Source: an uncultured Sphingomonas sp.
GTDB taxonomy: Bacteria > Pseudomonadota > Alphaproteobacteria > Sphingomonadales > Sphingomonadaceae
Assembly: GCF_937871615.1 (NCBI RefSeq)
Contig: NZ_CALMPA010000038.1
Location: 62,001 to 126,000 of the forward strand
Direction: 5' to 3'
DNA length: 64,000 bases
The notes beneath the pieces were generated by a model. That model searched no databases. It saw only the letters and a list, made by a program, of their open reading frames with translations, and had not been told where the DNA came from. How positions within the stretch are numbered: the first letter of the stretch is position 1; every line of letters starts with the position of its first letter. Of this stretch, positions 22,123-31,195 are shown piece after piece. Position numbers and translations under genes: made by a program.

Positions 22123-22724
22123 GCCTGTTCCCTCTGCTGCTGACTGAATTGCTGGCGGTGCGCGGCGACGATGCGCGAGACCGTGGGTTCGCTGACGCCG
22201 TACAACCGTGCCATCTCGGCACCGGACTTGCGACCGGAGGTGACGGATTCGGCGATTTCGCGACGCTGCTTGTCGCCGAGCTTGCGCCGTCGTCCGCCGA
22301 TCCGCCCTTCGGCACGTGCCTGGGCAAGGCCGGCGCTGGTGCGTTCGCGGATCATGGCCCGCTCGAACTCGGCGAAGCTTCCCACCATTTGCATCATCAT
22401 CCGCCCTGCCGCGGTGGTGGTGTCGATCGCTTCGGTCAACGAACGAAAGCCCGCTCCCGCGAGCTCGATCCGCTCCATGATGTGCAGCATGTCCTTCAGG
22501 CTGCGCGACAGCCGGTCGAGCTTCCAGACGACGACGACATCTCCCTCGCGCAACTGCCCGATCATCTCCAGGAGCTTGGGTCGGTCCCATCGCCCGCCGC
22601 TAGCGGTCTCCTCGAATACACGTTTGCAGCCGAGCGCGTCGAGCGCGCGCCGCTGCGTGGCGTTCGACTGGTCGTCGCCCTTCGACACGCGGGCATAGCC
22701 GATCAGATAGGATTCGCGCGTCAT
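22119..22724 (-). CDS. tnpR: Serine resolvase/invertase of the outer transposon
   Basis: A 201-residue serine recombinase that resolves cointegrates. The catalytic Ser is in GYARVSKGDDQSNATQ. The conserved KLDRLSRSLKDMLHIMERI and the GRMMMQMVGSFAEFERAMIRE stretch follow, and a C-terminal HTH reads GAEMARLYGVSEPTVSRIV. Length is normal for Tn3 resolvases. It is divergent from tnpA, as in the Tn3 subgroup. Confidence 0.95.
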   Translation of the reverse strand: MTRESYLIGYARVSKGDDQSNATQRRALDALGCKRVFEETASGGRWDRPKLLEMIGQLREGDVVVVWKLDRLSRSLKDMLHIMERIELAGAGFRSLTEAIDTTTAAGRMMMQMVGSFAEFERAMIRERTSAGLAQARAEGRIGGRRRKLGDKQRREIAESVTSGRKSGAEMARLYGVSEPTVSRIVAAHRQQFSQQQREQA

Positions 22725-22852
22725 CCAGCTTCTTTCACAAACGGCCGTATCCGGAGGTGGAAACAGGATGCACCAATTTCCGCAGCCTTGGGCCTTTCAC
22801 AATCCTCTTTCATTAAGCGGGCAAAAGGCAAGAGGTTTTTGAAGGATGAAAC
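22725..22852. promoter_or_regulatory. Probable res site and divergent promoters of the outer transposon
   Basis: The 128 bases between the divergent tnpR and tnpA are the usual location of the resolution site and both promoters in Tn3-type elements. TGAAGGATGAAAC before the tnpA ATG supplies its ribosome-binding site. Individual resolvase subsites could not be fixed by eye. Confidence 0.5.
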
Positions 22853-24891
22853 ATGCCCGCACGTATTCCGATGACCCAGCGGCAGCGCGCCGCATTGCTT
22901 GCTTTGCCCGACAGCGAGGCGGCGGTGGTGCGACACTATGGCCTCGATGCCGAGGACCTTGCTGCAATCGGCACCGCGCGCACTCCGGCAACCCGGTTGA
23001 GCTACGCCCTGCAACTCTGTTGCCTCCGCTTTCCGGGGCGGCATCTGCGCGCAGGCGAGCTGTTGCCTGCGATCATGCTCGACCATATCGCCGAGCAGGT
23101 CGGGGTGGATGCAGGCGCCATCGCCGACTTCGCGCGGCGAGCGCCGACCCGCTACGATCAGCTTGCCGCCATCAAGGCGCGCTTCGGCTTCACCGATCTG
23201 AGCCGGCCAGCGCGCGGTATCATGATGACCTGGCTGGAAATCGAAGCCATGCCCATCGTGGACGGGCGTATTCTGCTCGATCGACTGCTCGACGAGCTGC
23301 GCACGCGGCGCATCGTTATCCCCGGCATCAGCGTAGTCGAGCGGATGGCGGCCGAGGCGATGCTGCGGGTGGAAACCGATCTGGTCGCTGCAATCCATGA
23401 TAAACTCGATGCGGATATGCGTCAGCGCCTCGATACGCTGGTCGATGAGAAGGTGCATGATCGACAGAGCCGCTTGTCGTGGCTGCGCGAACCACAGCCC
23501 CGCGTCGCGTCAGCCTCGCTCGCCGAAATCCTTGAGAAGGTCGCTCTGATCCGCAGGACCGGAATTTCCTGTGTTCCGGTCGATCCCCTGCACGAGCCAC
23601 GCATGACGCAGTTCGCCCGCGAAGGCGTGCGCTATACCGCCCAGGCCTTCCAACAGATGCGCGCCTCCCGCAGGCGGGTCATCCTGCTTGCTACGCTGCG
23701 CGAGATGGAAGCCACGCTTACCGACGCGGCGATCGCCATGTTCGGCGCCTTGATGGGACGCGCTCACCTTCGTGCCCGCAAACGCCTGGAACAGGGAATC
23801 GCGATTTCGGGACGCGAAGGCCGTGACCGACTGATGCGCATCGCCACCGTGCTGGAAACAGTTAGCCGGGTAGCACGCACCGGTGAAGATATCGGCGCGG
23901 CCCTCAGGGATATCGTGCCTCTCGACATGCTCGATGCCGATGCCGCGATCATCCGTCGTACCGCGGCACCTCACAGGGACGATGTGTTGAGCGAGATCGC
24001 AGCCGAATACCGGACCTTCAAACGAATAGGACCTCTATTCCTGCAAACGCTCGATTTCCACGGCCGGGCCGGCACCGCGGCGTTGCGCAATGCGATGACG
24101 GTCCTGTCGGATCTTGATGGCGACTGGCGCAAGCCGCTCCCTGCCGACGTTCCGCTCGGTCATGTCGAGCGGCGCTGGCACCGCCATGTCGTGGTCGCCG
24201 GCAAGATCGACCGGACGCATTGGGAGATGGCCACCTACGGGGCGCTCGCCAATGCACTGGCATCGGGTGATATCTGGGTGCCGAGGTCACGGCTGCACAG
24301 GTCGCTGGAGGTGCTGCTCGCGCCATCAAGTGGCGCAGCGCTGCAACCGGTGTTCTCGCTCGGTGATCCACACGCATGGCTCGATCAGCGCGCCGCGCAA
24401 CTCGACAAAGCCTTGTGCGACGTCGCCCAGAATCTGGCCGGACGTGATGCTGCCCTGTTCGCTGGCGAGCGATTGCGCTTCCCCAAGGAACTGAAGGACG
24501 ATGATGCCGGGCACGACGAAGGACGGCATCTGACGCTTGCCTGCTACGGTATGCTGCCTGCCACGCGTATCACCGACGTGCTGTCGCAGGTCGAACGATG
24601 GACCGGCTTCACCCAGCACTTCGGGCACGTCTCGACCGGGTTGCCGCCTGGCGATGAGCAGGCCTTCCTCGCCACTCTGATTGCCGAAGCGACCAATCTT
24701 GGGCTGTCGCGCATGGCCGAGGTATGCGGCGCAGGGTCACGCCGCGCGCTGCTGCGCATGCAGACATGGCACATGCGCGAGGAAACCTTTCGGGCGGCGC
24801 TCGCCTGTCTGACCGACGCCATCCACGCCGAGCCGATCGCCGCCTGGTTTGGGCAAGGACACCGGGCTTCCGCGGATGGCCAGGCCTTCTA
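22853..24891 (+). pseudogene. tnpA: Outer transposon tnpA, 5' part, interrupted by the nested transposon
   Basis: The first 679 codons of a Tn3-family DDE transposase, starting MPARIPMTQRQRAALLALPD (DUF4158 domain) and reaching GHRASADGQAF, which is the catalytic region of Tn3 transposases just before the conserved DGQ-F motif. The nested transposon enters in the codons around 24887-24891. Joining 22853-24891 to 29001-29913 gives an uninterrupted frame of 984 codons (983 residues plus stop), the normal family length. The break is therefore the only lesion seen in the gene. Confidence 0.95.
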
Positions 24892-24929
24892 GGCCCAGTC
24901 GGCCCGAAGCTGCGATTTTGGTCATCTTG
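24892..24929. repeat. Left terminal inverted repeat of the nested transposon
   Basis: Begins GGCCCAGTCGGCCCGAAGC and is preceded by the duplication TTCTA. Confidence 0.95.
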
Positions 24930-25013
24930 GAGAACACGTCGGGAACGGGCTGGTTGTTGTTGACGATCGCCCATGCGAGGAACGACGTTCCGCTCCGATA
25001 AGGGAGCGGCGTT

Positions 25014-27923
25014 ATGAGCCTTGGCGTTTCGAGTGGGGATCTGATCGGCTCCTGGAGCCTGAGTTTTTCGGACATCGCGTTCGTGACCGGCAAAGCGGAG
25101 ACGGCACGACTGGGATTGGCGGTTCAGCTTAGATTTTTCGCCGGGCATGGCTTCTTTGTGCCGGATCATGCGTCGATACCCTCCGACGGTGTCTTGTATC
25201 TGGCGGAGCAACTTGGTCTCGATGCCAAATCCGTGAACCACTATGATTTTTCCGGGCGCACCGCCCGCCGGCATTGCGCGGAGATTTTGCGGCATCTCGG
25301 GTTCCGCCGTATGACGCAGACGGATCGCAGGGCGTTGTCGAGGTGGATTTCCGACGATCTTTGTGCGGGCGGGCAGCCGATCAATGCCATGCTCGAGCAT
25401 GTTTTCCTGTGGTGCCGCGACCGCCGTATCTATGGGCCGTCGCGCAAGGAGCTGGAACGCCTCGTCCGTTCGCAACGACACCTCTATCTGGAGGCCCTGT
25501 TGGCCCGAGTCCGCGATCGGCTTGCGCCGGATGCGGTCGCCTTGCTGGAAGCCTCGCTCGCCGATCCCGATGGCCCGACCGGCTTCAACACGATGAAGGG
25601 GGATGCAGGTCAGGCGACGCTCGAAAACATTCTTGGCGTGACCGCCAAACTCGCCTTTATCCAACGGCTTGCTCTTCCCCGAGATTTCCTATCGGTCACG
25701 GGCAAGGCATGGGTCGATCAGATCGTTCGCCGGGTTGCCGGCGAGAAAGCCTCGGAGATGCGCCGGCATGTACCGGCGCGCCAGCTCGGGCTCTATGCCG
25801 TTTATCTGATGGCGCGGGAAGCTCAGCTTACGGATGCGATGGTCGACCTGCTGATCGAGACGGTCCATAAGATCGGATCGCGCTCGAAACGCAAGGTGGT
25901 GGGCGATATCGCGAAAGACATCGAGCGGGTCTATGGCAAGGAGCGACTCCTGGTCGAGATTGCCAGCGCTTCGATCGACGATCCATCCGGGCGCATCTGC
26001 GATGTCATTTTCCCAATCGCCGGCAAGGACAAACTGGCGGCGATCATCAAGGAAAGCCAGGCAAAGGGCGCCTTGGATCGGCGGATCTACAAGGTGATGC
26101 GGAGGTCATGGGCCAATCATTATCGCCGTATGCTGCCAAGCCTGCTTTCGGCACTGGAGTTCCGGTCGAACAACGCCGTGTGGCGTCCGGTGCTGGCGGC
26201 CCTGGACTGGATCAGAAGCAAAGTGGATGATGGATGCCGCTACGTGCCGCCGCACGCAGTGCCGGTCGACGAGGTCATTCCGGCGAGATGGCGCAGTTCC
26301 GTCATTGATGAAGAGGGGCGCGTAAACCGGATCAGTTATGAGCTTTGTGTCCTCGCGCAACTGCGCGATCGCATCCGTTCTAAGGAAATCTGGGTTGTCG
26401 GGGCGGACCGATACCGCAATCCCGATGACGATCTTCCCAAGGACTTCGATGCGCGGCGAGAAGCATATTACACAGGATTGAACCTGACGGCGGATGCGCG
26501 TGCATTTTCAAGCGCCATCCGGGAAGAGCTTGCTCAGGAACTGTTGCTCCTCAATGCCAATATTCCCCGGAACGACAAGGTTCGGCTGCTGTGGCGCGGC
26601 GAGAACCGTATATCTCTCACCCCGTTCAAACCCTTGCCCGAACCCAGGGGTCTCGCCTCGATCAAGACCGAGATCGGCCAACGCTGGCCGATGACCGGGC
26701 TGCTCGACGTACTGAAGGAGGCTGCCCTTGATACGGGACTTCTCGAAGCGTTCGAAACATCGGCCTCGCGTGTTGCACTGCCGAAAACCGCGCTGGATCA
26801 ACGTCTCCTGCTATGCCTCTACGGCCTGGGAACGAATGCCGGGCTCAAGCGGATCGCCGGCGCCACCCCCGATGTCAGCTATGAAGAGCTGCTGCATGTC
26901 CATCGCCGCTTCGTTCATGCCGCGGCGCTCAAGGAGGCGTGTGCCAGGGTTGCGAATGCGACCCTGGCAATCCGCAATGCTGCAGTCTGGGGGGACGCCG
27001 GCACGGCCTGTGCGTCAGATTCCACAAAGTTCGGAGCCTGGGATCGCAACCTGATGACGGAATGGCATGCGCGTTATGGTGGACGGGGCGTCATGATCTA
27101 CTGGCATGTCGAACGACGCGCGACATGCGTCTATTCCCAGCTCAAGCGCTGCTCTTCCTCCGAGGTCGCCTCCATGATCGAGGGCGTGCTGCGCCATTGC
27201 ACCGACATGGAAATCCAGCGACAATATGTTGATAGTCATGGCCAAAGCGCGGTTGGCTTTGCATTTTGCCGGCTTCTCGGATTTGAGCTTGCACCCCGCC
27301 TGAAAGCGATCGCTCGCCAGAAGCTGGCTCTTCCCGATGTCGGCATGCGAACGCGGCTTCCCCACTTGCAGCCGATCCTCTCCAGTCCGATCAACTGGGA
27401 TGAGATCGAGCAGCAATATGACGAGATGGTCAAATATGCAGCCGCGATGCAGACAAAAACCGCCGACCCGGAGGCGATCCTGCGCCGGTTTAGCCGCTCC
27501 GAGGTGATGCACCCGACCTACAAGGCGTTGAGTGAGCTGGGCCGCGCGGTCAAGACGATCTTCCTGTGCCGGTATCTGCGCGAGGAGTCCTTCCGCCGCG
27601 AAATTCATGAAGGCCTGAATGTCGTTGAAAACTGGAACAGTGCCAATGGGTTCGTTTTCTTCGGCAAGGGCGGCGAGATCGCCACTAACCGCATCGATGA
27701 GCAGCAGCTCTCGGTCCTGGCGCTACATTTGCTGCAAGCGTCGCTTGTCTATGTGAACACCCGAATGCTTCAGAGCGTGCTGGTGGAACCGAAATGGACG
27801 GGCCGGATGACGCCGGATGATTATCGCGGCCTCACACCGCTGATTTACAGCCACGTCAATCCTTATGGCCGCTTCGACCTCGATCTGAATAGCCGGATCG
27901 ATTTTGGGCGGCTTGCTGCCTGA
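25014..27923 (+). CDS. tnpA: Transposase of the nested Tn3-family transposon
   Basis: A 969-residue Tn3-family transposase, full length. The N-terminal DUF4158 region includes [19 protein letters not shown]. The C-terminal DDE_Tnp_Tn3 domain contains [20 protein letters not shown] (first Asp region), [20 protein letters not shown] (second Asp) and [18 protein letters not shown] (Glu). TGA ends the gene at 27923. It acts on the 38-base terminal repeats at both ends of the element. Confidence 0.95.
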   Translation: MSLGVSSGDLIGSWSLSFSDIAFVTGKAETARLGLAVQLRFFAGHGFFVPDHASIPSDGVLYLAEQLGLDAKSVNHYDFSGRTARRHCAEILRHLGFRRMTQTDRRALSRWISDDLCAGGQPINAMLEHVFLWCRDRRIYGPSRKELERLVRSQRHLYLEALLARVRDRLAPDAVALLEASLADPDGPTGFNTMKGDAGQATLENILGVTAKLAFIQRLALPRDFLSVTGKAWVDQIVRRVAGEKASEMRRHVPARQLGLYAVYLMAREAQLTDAMVDLLIETVHKIGSRSKRKVVGDIAKDIERVYGKERLLVEIASASIDDPSGRICDVIFPIAGKDKLAAIIKESQAKGALDRRIYKVMRRSWANHYRRMLPSLLSALEFRSNNAVWRPVLAALDWIRSKVDDGCRYVPPHAVPVDEVIPARWRSSVIDEEGRVNRISYELCVLAQLRDRIRSKEIWVVGADRYRNPDDDLPKDFDARREAYYTGLNLTADARAFSSAIREELAQELLLLNANIPRNDKVRLLWRGENRISLTPFKPLPEPRGLASIKTEIGQRWPMTGLLDVLKEAALDTGLLEAFETSASRVALPKTALDQRLLLCLYGLGTNAGLKRIAGATPDVSYEELLHVHRRFVHAAALKEACARVANATLAIRNAAVWGDAGTACASDSTKFGAWDRNLMTEWHARYGGRGVMIYWHVERRATCVYSQLKRCSSSEVASMIEGVLRHCTDMEIQRQYVDSHGQSAVGFAFCRLLGFELAPRLKAIARQKLALPDVGMRTRLPHLQPILSSPINWDEIEQQYDEMVKYAAAMQTKTADPEAILRRFSRSEVMHPTYKALSELGRAVKTIFLCRYLREESFRREIHEGLNVVENWNSANGFVFFGKGGEIATNRIDEQQLSVLALHLLQASLVYVNTRMLQSVLVEPKWTGRMTPDDYRGLTPLIYSHVNPYGRFDLDLNSRIDFGRLAA

Positions 27924-28065
27924 CCGGGGCCTTTCCGCTCGCACCATTTGGGTGCACCCGAACGTGACGATCGGAAGTGACATATACGACATGTCACAAA
28001 AGGGTGGTTCCGTCACCAATGTTACTGTACGAGGGCAAAGCCACCCTAATGTGACGGATTTGCCC
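27924..28065. promoter_or_regulatory. Probable res site between tnpA and tnpR of the nested transposon
   Basis: A 142-base gap directly upstream of the resolvase. A clear dyad GTGACAT-N7-ATGTCAC lies at 27977-27997, and related GTGAC/GTCAC elements occur at 27964, 28011 and 28051. This is the expected arrangement of resolvase-binding subsites. Confidence 0.6.
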
Positions 28066-28932
28066 ATGACCCGCGTCGGCTACGCCCGCGTCAGCACCAT
28101 CGACCAGGATCTCGACATCCAGGTTGCCCGGTTGAAGGCAGCGGGCTGTGAAATCCTCCGCTCCGAAACAGGCTCGGGCGCATCGCGCACTGGACGCACG
28201 GAGCTTGAGACGATCATGCAGTTCCTGCGCGCCGATGACGAACTCGTCGTCCTGCGTCTCGATCGGCTCGGTCGCTCCACACGCGATGTTCTCAATCTGG
28301 TTCATGAACTCGACCAGAAGGGAGCCTCATTGCGGGTGCTTGAGCCGGAGGTGACGACGGCCGGAAGCATGGGGCGGATGGTGATCACCATTCTGGGCAT
28401 GGTCGCGGACATGGAACTGACGTTCATCAAGGACCGGCAGCGCGCCGGGATCGAGGCGGCGCGCGCCGAAGGCGTCTACAAAGGCCGGAAGAAAAACATC
28501 GATGACGATGAAATCCGACGCCGGATCACCGCCGGCGCGAGCAAGGCCAGCGTCGCGCGCGACCTCAAGATCTCAAGAATGACCGTCTATCGGGCGCTTG
28601 ACGTCATTCCTTCAAGGATCGGGCTGCCGGAAAAGCCGCCTTCTGTCACCATCGCCCTGCATCTGACCATCGAGAACTTCAACAAGCATGGTCGTGGCAG
28701 AAAGCCCGCTCGCGAGCGCATTGAGGCGATGCTGGAGCGGGATTACCAGATGCAAAAGACCGGGAACTGCGATTACACGCTGACCGTCGCCTATGATCAG
28801 GGTGCCGATGGCGTCAGCCTCGATGATGAGATCGCATCTCTCCAGACAGAGATGTTCAACATCGCAGAGAGCTACAGGTGCTCGATCGAGACCGATGTTT
28901 ACGAGATTGGAGGACAAGAGCGAGCCTGGTAG
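28066..28932 (+). CDS. tnpR: Long-form serine resolvase of the nested transposon
   Basis: A 288-residue serine recombinase starting at ATG 28066 (TRVGYARVSTIDQDLDIQV). Catalytic-domain motifs LRLDRLGRSTRDVLNLVHEL and GRMVITILGMVADMELTFIK and a C-terminal HTH (SKASVARDLKISRMTVYRAL) are complete by about residue 185. A further 100 residues follow (HLTIENFNKHGRGRKPARER and on), which most Tn3 resolvases lack. I recall such extensions from resolvases of the ISXc5/Tn5044 branch. Frame open upstream to 27904 overlaps tnpA and the res region and is not used. Confidence 0.9.
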   Translation: MTRVGYARVSTIDQDLDIQVARLKAAGCEILRSETGSGASRTGRTELETIMQFLRADDELVVLRLDRLGRSTRDVLNLVHELDQKGASLRVLEPEVTTAGSMGRMVITILGMVADMELTFIKDRQRAGIEAARAEGVYKGRKKNIDDDEIRRRITAGASKASVARDLKISRMTVYRALDVIPSRIGLPEKPPSVTIALHLTIENFNKHGRGRKPARERIEAMLERDYQMQKTGNCDYTLTVAYDQGADGVSLDDEIASLQTEMFNIAESYRCSIETDVYEIGGQERAW

Positions 28933-28957
28933 ATCGCCATGTTCAATCTTTGTTCTT

Positions 28958-28995
28958 CAACATGGCCAAAATCGCAGCTTCGGGCCGACTGGGCC
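28958..28995. repeat. Right terminal inverted repeat of the nested transposon
   Basis: Ends CTTCGGGCCGACTGGGCC, the complement of the left end, followed directly by the duplication TTCTA at 28996-29000. Confidence 0.95.
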
Positions 28996-29000
28996 TTCTA

Positions 29001-29913
29001 CCTGGGCGGGCCGGGCGAAGCCGGCGGAGCGGTCAACGCCCATTATGGTCGCGACCCAGTGGTCAAGATCTACACCACCATCACCGACCGCTACGCGCCG
29101 CTGCACCAGACGGTGATCGCCGGCACGGCAGGAGAAGCCATCCATGCGCTCGATGGGCTCCTCGGCCATGACAGCAACGCCGATCTGACCGCGCTGCACG
29201 TCGATGGAGGCGGCGTTTCCGACATCGTGTTCGCAACGATGCATCTCCTCGGGCTCGATTTCGAGCCGCGCATTCCTCGCCTGTCCGACCGGCGCCTCTA
29301 CGCATTCGAACCTTCGAAGCGCTATGGCAGGCTTGCGCCACTGTTCGGTCACAGGCTCAACCGGGATCTGATCGTCAGCCACTGGCCGGATATCGAACGC
29401 GTCATCGGCGCGATGCGTGATCGCACCGTTACGCCCTCGCTGATCCTCAAAAAGCTATCCGCCTACCGCCAGCAGAACAGCCTCGCCGCGGCGCTCCGCG
29501 AGGTAGGACGGATCGAGCGCACGCTGTTCACGTTGCGCTGGTTCGACGATCCGGCGCTACGCCGCACGGTCACCGCCGAGTTGAACAAGGGCGAGGCGCG
29601 CAACAGCCTGGCGCGAGCGGTCGCCTTCCATCGGCTCGGTCGCTTTCGCGACCGTGGCTTGGAGAACCAGCAAACCCGCGCGGCTGCCCTCAACCTCGTC
29701 ACCGCAGCGATCATCCTGTTCAACTGTCGCTATCTTGGGCACGCCGTCGAAGAAATGCGCCGCCGCGGAAGCCAGATCGATCCGGCTATGCTGTCTCGGC
29801 TCTCACCATTGGGTTGGGATCGCATCAATCTCACCGGCGATTATGTCTGGTCCGATCACCTCGATCTCGACGCCAATGGCCTCATGCCGCTGCTCATCAA
29901 ACCGCTACCGTGA
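29001..29913 (+). pseudogene. tnpA: Outer transposon tnpA, 3' part
   Basis: Continues the outer transposase from YLGGPGEAGGAVNAHYG to the stop at 29911-29913. It contains the rest of the catalytic domain: the second Asp region (ALHVDGGGVSDIVFATMHLL) and the Glu region (AAALNLVTAAIILFNCRYLG type end). The stop lies inside the right terminal repeat, which is common in this family. It is separated from its 5' part only by the nested element and the duplicated TTCTA. Confidence 0.94.
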
Positions 29914-29941
29914 ATCTGTGTCCGCATAATGCACAGGGGCC
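29906..29941. repeat. Right terminal inverted repeat of the outer transposon
   Basis: Begins TACCGTGAATCTGTGTCC and ends CACAGGGGCC; followed by GAATT at 29942-29946, the copy of the left flank. Confidence 0.93.
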
Positions 29942-30322
29942 GAATTGCAGAAGATCGCGGCCATGCCCTGGCCGCCACCGGCCAACGGCGAGAGTTCTGG
30001 ATGAACGCCCTGCGGCTAGCCGGGCACTGCCAATTTATGAACCTAGCACGAGAAGTCGCATGAAAGCTTCCGCAAGCCGACCACGACCGATCTGGACTAT
30101 GCGATCCAAACGGTTGCCGAGCGGCCCGGGATTGATGCCAATGGGGCAAAGTCGCCAGCGCGCACCAGCGTAACCTTCCCAATCTTTCGCTGCTAACCCG
30201 GCCCGATTTGCGGAACCATCATCATCAATGTCGTCTCATTGTGATTGTGCACACCAAGAAGCGCAGCGAAGCACCGTCAACGTAGGATTACTCTAGTCCT
30301 GATTGCGCAGCTTCCGAAAGCC
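29942..30322. other. Gene-free stretch beyond the transposon, containing its right target duplication
   Basis: Starts with GAATT (target duplication). A plus-strand frame reading ALAATGQRREFWMNALRLAG up to a stop near 30063 looks protein-like, but it has no start on this side of the transposon and no family was recognised. Rejoined across the removed transposon it does not extend far upstream. The rest appears non-coding. Confidence 0.4.
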
Positions 30323-31195
30323 TCATACTGCGTCAATTCTTTCGCCTAACCGCACGCACAATTCGTCGAGCGATCTGACGACGAAATCTGCCTGCTCATC
30401 GGCATGTGCGCCAAAGTCGGTTGCATCTGAGAGACCAGTCGTCACACCAATGCTCGCGGCGGACGCGGCCCGCGCCATTCTCATTTCTAGCCCTGGGTCG
30501 TCACCCACGACGATCAATTTATGCGTCGCATCAGTCGGCAGACCCATCAAAGATCGGGCGCAATGCAGTGCTGCGAGCGATGGCTTGCCGAGTATGACAG
30601 GCTCGATCCCCGTCATCGCGGTGATGGCCGCATTAATCGCGAAGCTAGTTCCGATCTTGCGCCCGCCCTCCGAAGCGAAAAAGGGAACATTGGACGCCGT
30701 TGTGAGCTGCGCGCCGTCTTCGAGGTCCGCGAGCACCGCCTCCAGATCGTCGAACGTGAATGCGCGGTGATAGGCGACATAGACAGCCTCAACCGCGCAA
30801 GAAGGAGCGGCATTTTCGACGACTTCGATACCAGCGGCACGCAGCGGCACGAATGATTCGCTACGCCCCAGCGCCCTGACTTTGCGGATCCCCCGTTCAG
30901 AAAACCAATATGCAGCGGCCGTCGTCGGCGTCATCACAGCACTGTCAGGCACCTTCAACCCGGCAACGCGCAGGTTATACGCATATTGAGCCGGGGCTAT
31001 GGCAGACCCATTGGTGAAAATCCTAAAGGGCATGCCGCGCGCTGTAAGTTCTTCCAGCAGCACTTCTGCGCCCGGAAGCGGGCGATATCCAGAACTGGCG
31101 CTGTCGCCAAGTACAAGCGTGCCGTCCATGTCGAAAATGAAACCCGATGCACCAGCAAGCCGGGCAGCCAAGCCGTCAAGCGATTCACTGACCAT
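30323..31195 (-). CDS. HAD-superfamily phosphatase (NagD/4-nitrophenylphosphatase type)
   Basis: A 290-residue HAD-IIA hydrolase. Motif I FIFDMDGTLVLG (nucleophile Asp), motif II FTNGS, the Lys of motif III in ILGKPS and motif IV VVGDDPGLEMRMA are all present, so it should be active. It is the last gene of the carboxylase operon; its start overlaps the carboxyltransferase stop by one base. In the known route for hydroxyacetophenones a phosphatase removes the phosphate from the phosphorylated aroylacetate after carboxylation; this gene is placed to do that. Phosphoglycolate or another small phosphate ester is an alternative. Confidence 0.85.
   Translation of the reverse strand: MVSESLDGLAARLAGASGFIFDMDGTLVLGDSASSGYRPLPGAEVLLEELTARGMPFRIFTNGSAIAPAQYAYNLRVAGLKVPDSAVMTPTTAAAYWFSERGIRKVRALGRSESFVPLRAAGIEVVENAAPSCAVEAVYVAYHRAFTFDDLEAVLADLEDGAQLTTASNVPFFASEGGRKIGTSFAINAAITAMTGIEPVILGKPSLAALHCARSLMGLPTDATHKLIVVGDDPGLEMRMARAASAASIGVTTGLSDATDFGAHADEQADFVVRSLDELCVRLGERIDAV

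Larger units (their letters stand above)
24892..28995. mobile_element. Nested Tn3-family transposon (4104 bp) with TTCTA target duplication
   Basis: Terminal repeats of 38 bases at 24892-24929 and 28958-28995: the outer 30 bases are perfect complements, and two of the next eight differ. TTCTA occurs directly before (24887-24891) and after (28996-29000). It carries only tnpA, a probable res site and a long-type tnpR, all on the plus strand. The resolvase form and layout suggest the ISXc5/Tn5044-like branch. Both ends and the transposase are intact, so the element may still be active. Confidence 0.96.
20701..29941. mobile_element. Tn3-family transposon (outer element) with GAATT target duplication
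   Basis: The element is bounded by 36-base terminal inverted repeats at 20701-20736 and 29906-29941, which differ at three positions, and flanked by the direct repeat GAATT at 20696-20700 and 29942-29946. Such 5-base duplications are typical of Tn3-family insertion. It contains a 453-residue gene of unknown function, a serine resolvase, a divergent tnpA and the nested element. Without the nested element and one copy of its duplication the transposon is 5132 bases. Confidence 0.95.

Noticed and set aside
20761-22590. A 609-codon frame covering the transposon passenger gene and beyond
   Set aside because: The upstream part is the shadow of the resolvase; the ATG at 22122 couples to the resolvase stop.
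28939-29000. Separate start codon for the 3' transposase fragment at 28939
   Set aside because: These codons belong to the end of the nested transposon; the fragment is only the continuation of the interrupted outer tnpA.
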